From contig JADEXK010000028.1 of assembly GCA_015207155.1 (NCBI GenBank), positions 1-64,000 of the forward strand: 64,000 bases of DNA, given 5' to 3'. This document shows, one piece after another, positions 61,314 to 64,000 of this stretch. Both the position numbers and the translations under genes were made by a program. The DNA comes from Nostocales cyanobacterium LEGE 11386. Lineage in GTDB: Bacteria; Cyanobacteriota; Cyanobacteriia; Cyanobacteriales; Nostocaceae. Under the pieces are notes generated by a model. The model had not been told where the DNA came from. It ran no database searches and worked only from the letters and a program-made list of their open reading frames with translations. Within the stretch, counting starts at the first letter, position 1, and every line of letters starts with the position of its first letter.

Positions 61314-61997
61314 ATGGCCGCAGTTCGTAAATCAGTTGTTTCCACAACAGGTTCTTGGTTCCAGCGAAATTCCACCCCATCTTTAAAAAAGCGACGCTCC
61401 CTGCGTCCAGAGTCAGCCGTACAGGGTGCATCTACACTTGGGGATGAACCTGCGCCAGTATCCGCAAACAGACAACGGCGTTCCTCGAAAAAGTTATCGG
61501 TTGCTACCAATGGAATGCAAGATTTGGCTAAAAAACCAGTCTCTCACCGCCAAGAACAGTCAAGTACAGGACAAAAAAATCCGCAGTCAGGCTTTTTCCC
61601 ATTTCCTGTGATGTCTACTTCGGGAGCAGCGCCTTCTTGGTTGCTGCGGTTGTATACCTCACATCGGTATTCCTCAATTGTGACTTTTTTTTTGGTGGCA
61701 ACAACTTTAGTAGTTTATGGTTGGACAGTATATTCCCAAGAACTGTGGAGTCAGGGATATCGCAGGCTACAAAGCCTACAACTCCATGAGCGGCACTTAA
61801 CTACAACTAACGCAACCCTAAAAAATAAAATGGCTGAGGAAGCAGAAAAGCAAGCAACAGGGCTAGTCTCGCCCACGCCAGCCAGGACAATTTTCTTACC
61901 CTCAGCCTCTCCTTCTCATAGTCCTCATCCCACACCTGTCAACACAACACCAAATCCGCCAACACAGCAGCAAACCCCCTCGCCACTGGGATATTAA
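61314..61997 (+). CDS. FtsL-like bitopic division protein (candidate)
   Basis: A 227-residue protein with a long basic cytoplasmic region (about 1-120), one transmembrane helix (about 123-142, IVTFFLVATTLVVYGWTVYS), then a short coiled-coil-like segment (RRLQSLQLHERHLTTTNATLKNKM) and a Pro/Ser/Thr-rich tail. This topology, and the position 64 nt before the division transpeptidase gene, equal those of FtsL. No sequence motif proves it. FtsL joins FtsB and FtsQ and activates FtsWI. If right, the long cytoplasmic arm is a cyanobacterial extension. Confidence 0.6.
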   Translation: MAAVRKSVVSTTGSWFQRNSTPSLKKRRSLRPESAVQGASTLGDEPAPVSANRQRRSSKKLSVATNGMQDLAKKPVSHRQEQSSTGQKNPQSGFFPFPVMSTSGAAPSWLLRLYTSHRYSSIVTFFLVATTLVVYGWTVYSQELWSQGYRRLQSLQLHERHLTTTNATLKNKMAEEAEKQATGLVSPTPARTIFLPSASPSHSPHPTPVNTTPNPPTQQQTPSPLGY

Positions 61998-62061
61998 ATT
62001 AAGCAGGGGGAGCAGGGGAGAAATAGGTTTATGAATTATCCATGATACTGGAAGTAGTTTG

Positions 62062-63900
62062 ATGCAGAAGTCACCGAGTAGATTAAAATTCAAAAATTTT
62101 CAGAATCCCGCATTTAGGAGGCGACAGAAGGCTTCTAAGCCAACATTTATAGAGAGGTTGACTTCTAATCCTCAAGACCAGGTAGCCAACCCTAAATCCC
62201 GATTGTTTGTGGTATGGGGCATATTAATGACCGCAGGATTGGGGTTGGCTATTAATTTGTATCATTTGCAAATTGTCCAAGGAGCAAGGTTAACTCAGAG
62301 GGCACGCAATCAGCAAATGGTGAATTTACGACCTTTCGTTCCCCGGCGCTTGGTAGTGGATCGCACTAATAATGTGTTGGCAGTTGACCGTCCTGTTTAT
62401 GTTTTGTATGCCCATCCCAAGCTGTTTAATCAGTCGAATCAAAAAATCGCCGAACAGCTGGCTCCCATATTGGACAAAAGCACTGCTGAGTTAGTGAAAA
62501 CCTTTCAAAGCCAAAAAAGTGGGATTACACTTGCTGCTACCATGCCGGAAGTAATTGCCGATCGCGTGAAATCATTACGCTTAAATGGCTTGGAGTTAAT
62601 TCAAAAATACTCCCGATTTTACCCGCAAAAGGATTTGGTAGCTGACGTAGTGGGCTACGTTAATGTTGACCGTCGCGGTCAAGCAGGTGTGGAATATAGT
62701 CAAGAACAGTTACTAGAACGTTCTGTGCAGACAGTGCGGCTGAGTCGGGCGGGTAACGGGGCACTGTTGCCGAATCATGCACCCGAAGGATTTCTCAATT
62801 TTGATGATCTGCGACTGCAACTGACGATTGATAACCGTTTACAACGAGCTGCCCGCACTGCCCTAAAAGAACAAATGGAAACGTTTGGCGCCAAACGTGG
62901 GGCAGTAATTGTGATGGATGCCTTAGATGGTTCTTTACTCGCCCTGGTTTCTCAACCTACCTATAACCCTAACGAATACTCCAAAGCAGATATTTCCCTA
63001 TTCAAAAACTGGACGGTGGCTGATCTTTATGAACCGGGATCAACTTTCAAGCCATTGAATGTGGCGATCGCTCTGGAAAATGGTGCCATTAAACCAGATG
63101 ATGTATTTAATGATCCCGGTTCCATTCGCGTGGGTAAGCACACCATCAGAAATGCCGGGCACAATAGTTATGGGCGCATCAACATTACGAGAATTCTGGA
63201 AACTTCTAGCAACATTGGCATGGTACGAATTATCCAACGCCTGAAGCCTTCAGTTTATTACAACTGGCTAGAACGCTTGGGGCTTGGGCAAACCGTTGAG
63301 ACAGATTTACCTTTTGAAGTTCGTGGACAGCTCAAAAGTCAAGAAAAATTTCTTGGCTCGCCCATTGAAGCTGCAACTACATCTTTTGGTCAAGGCTTCT
63401 CCCTCACACCATTACAGTTGGTACAAATGCACGGAGCTTTAGCTAATGGTGGTAAATTAGTCACACCCCATGTAGTTCAAGGATTGGTGGATACCAAAGG
63501 GCAGATGCACTATTCACCCAATCGTCCCACACCCCGGCAAATTTTTTCAGCACAAACAGCCCAAACTGTGGTGGAAATGATGGAAAAAGTAGTATCAGAA
63601 GGTACTGGCAAGCCTGCACAAATCCCCGGATATCGCATTGCGGGCAAAACAGGTACAGCCCAAAAAGCTAGTCCTCATGGCGGCTATATTAAAGATGCTA
63701 GAATCACTAGCTTTGTGAGTATTTTGCCAGTAGAATCTCCCCGCTATGTGGTGCTGGCGTTAGCCGATGAGCCAAAGGGAGCAAATGCTTATGGTTCTAC
63801 CGTGGCTGCACCAATTGTGAAAGCGGTGATGGAAGTACTGATTCCGCTAGAAAAACTGCCGCCAAGTCAAGTAGTAAATCGAGAGTCGGAACAGCAGTGA
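62062..63900 (+). CDS. ftsI: Division transpeptidase FtsI (class B PBP)
   Basis: A 612-residue class B penicillin-binding protein. A transmembrane helix (about residues 52-72) follows a basic cytoplasmic N-terminus. The pedestal domain has RGQAGVEYSQEQLL, and the transpeptidase domain has the Ser in GSTFKPLNVA (SxxK, about 327), SSN in ETSSNIGMV (about 382) and KTGTAQK (about 527). It cross-links septal peptidoglycan. The ATG at 62062 has GGAAG 7 nt upstream; a TTG one codon earlier is unlikely. It is cotranscribed with the FtsL-like gene. Confidence 0.95.
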   Translation: MQKSPSRLKFKNFQNPAFRRRQKASKPTFIERLTSNPQDQVANPKSRLFVVWGILMTAGLGLAINLYHLQIVQGARLTQRARNQQMVNLRPFVPRRLVVDRTNNVLAVDRPVYVLYAHPKLFNQSNQKIAEQLAPILDKSTAELVKTFQSQKSGITLAATMPEVIADRVKSLRLNGLELIQKYSRFYPQKDLVADVVGYVNVDRRGQAGVEYSQEQLLERSVQTVRLSRAGNGALLPNHAPEGFLNFDDLRLQLTIDNRLQRAARTALKEQMETFGAKRGAVIVMDALDGSLLALVSQPTYNPNEYSKADISLFKNWTVADLYEPGSTFKPLNVAIALENGAIKPDDVFNDPGSIRVGKHTIRNAGHNSYGRINITRILETSSNIGMVRIIQRLKPSVYYNWLERLGLGQTVETDLPFEVRGQLKSQEKFLGSPIEAATTSFGQGFSLTPLQLVQMHGALANGGKLVTPHVVQGLVDTKGQMHYSPNRPTPRQIFSAQTAQTVVEMMEKVVSEGTGKPAQIPGYRIAGKTGTAQKASPHGGYIKDARITSFVSILPVESPRYVVLALADEPKGANAYGSTVAAPIVKAVMEVLIPLEKLPPSQVVNRESEQQ

Positions 63901-64000
63901 GGTAGAGGAGCAGAGGGGCAAATCAATTGAAAATTTTAAACTTTCTGATCCTGTGTTCTTCATCCAGACTGAATTTTTCTTTATAACCAGGGGGAGAGGT

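Overview
The window looks like chromosomal DNA of a filamentous, probably heterocyst-forming cyanobacterium (Nostoc/Anabaena type). Three things point there: the HIP1 octamer GCGATCGC recurs throughout, the gene set is typical (Psb34, plant-type IspH, a cyanobacterial TamB, a quinol-type terminal oxidase cluster, a multidomain Ser/Thr kinase-cyclase), and the intergenic DNA is crowded with the small palindromic and heptamer repeats of Nostocales. No rRNA, CRISPR array, prophage or intact insertion sequence was found. One tRNA (Ala, anticodon GGC) is present.

Layout. 0-5 kb: a TIR-flanked repeat element, psb34, a TPR protein, a VapBC-like pair and ispH. 5-11 kb: a very long tamB on the minus strand. 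11-14 kb: DUF3110, murQ, a small NTPase and a TIGR03643 protein. 14.4-19 kb: two DUF2231 membrane proteins followed by coxB-coxA-coxC; CoxB lacks the CuA ligands, which makes this an alternative respiratory terminal oxidase (ARTO). 19.8-25.2 kb: a 1787-residue kinase/ATPase/GAF/nucleotide-cyclase fusion. 25.5-28.9 kb: a carotenoid-oxygenase-family enzyme and an FAD oxidoreductase. 29-34 kb: TPR protein, ruvB, hisF, a small membrane protein, tRNA-Ala and pfkA.

34-46 kb is the most unusual stretch. It holds a homologue of plant red chlorophyll catabolite reductase, a nitrilase-fold protein with a substituted catalytic Cys, an aldehyde dehydrogenase, a DUF3598 protein, a histidyl-tRNA synthetase, a bicupin, a dihydropyrimidinase-type amidohydrolase, an aspartyl/asparaginyl beta-hydroxylase-like oxygenase, a PTGR3-like reductase, a SnoaL-like protein, a GNAT and PurU. 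At least the last oxygenase-reductase-SnoaL trio looks like an operon; whether the whole stretch is one pathway is unproven.

46-51 kb: a DUF6888/DUF6887 pair and a four-gene Gld-type ABC system. 51-56 kb: GFA protein, a small coiled-coil protein, an SDR with an inserted CIA30 domain (the architecture of plant HCF173), a HugZ-like protein, an alpha/beta hydrolase and a Uma2 protein. 56-64 kb: glgB, a small exported protein with a GST, a small lipoprotein, an FtsL-like protein and the division transpeptidase FtsI.

The repeats deserve attention. At least five families recur. One 47-nt hairpin module sits inside two unrelated host repeats, with compensatory base changes in its stem. A 100-nt unit occurs in inverted orientation 18 kb apart. 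Heptamer tracts run up to or into the ends of several genes.
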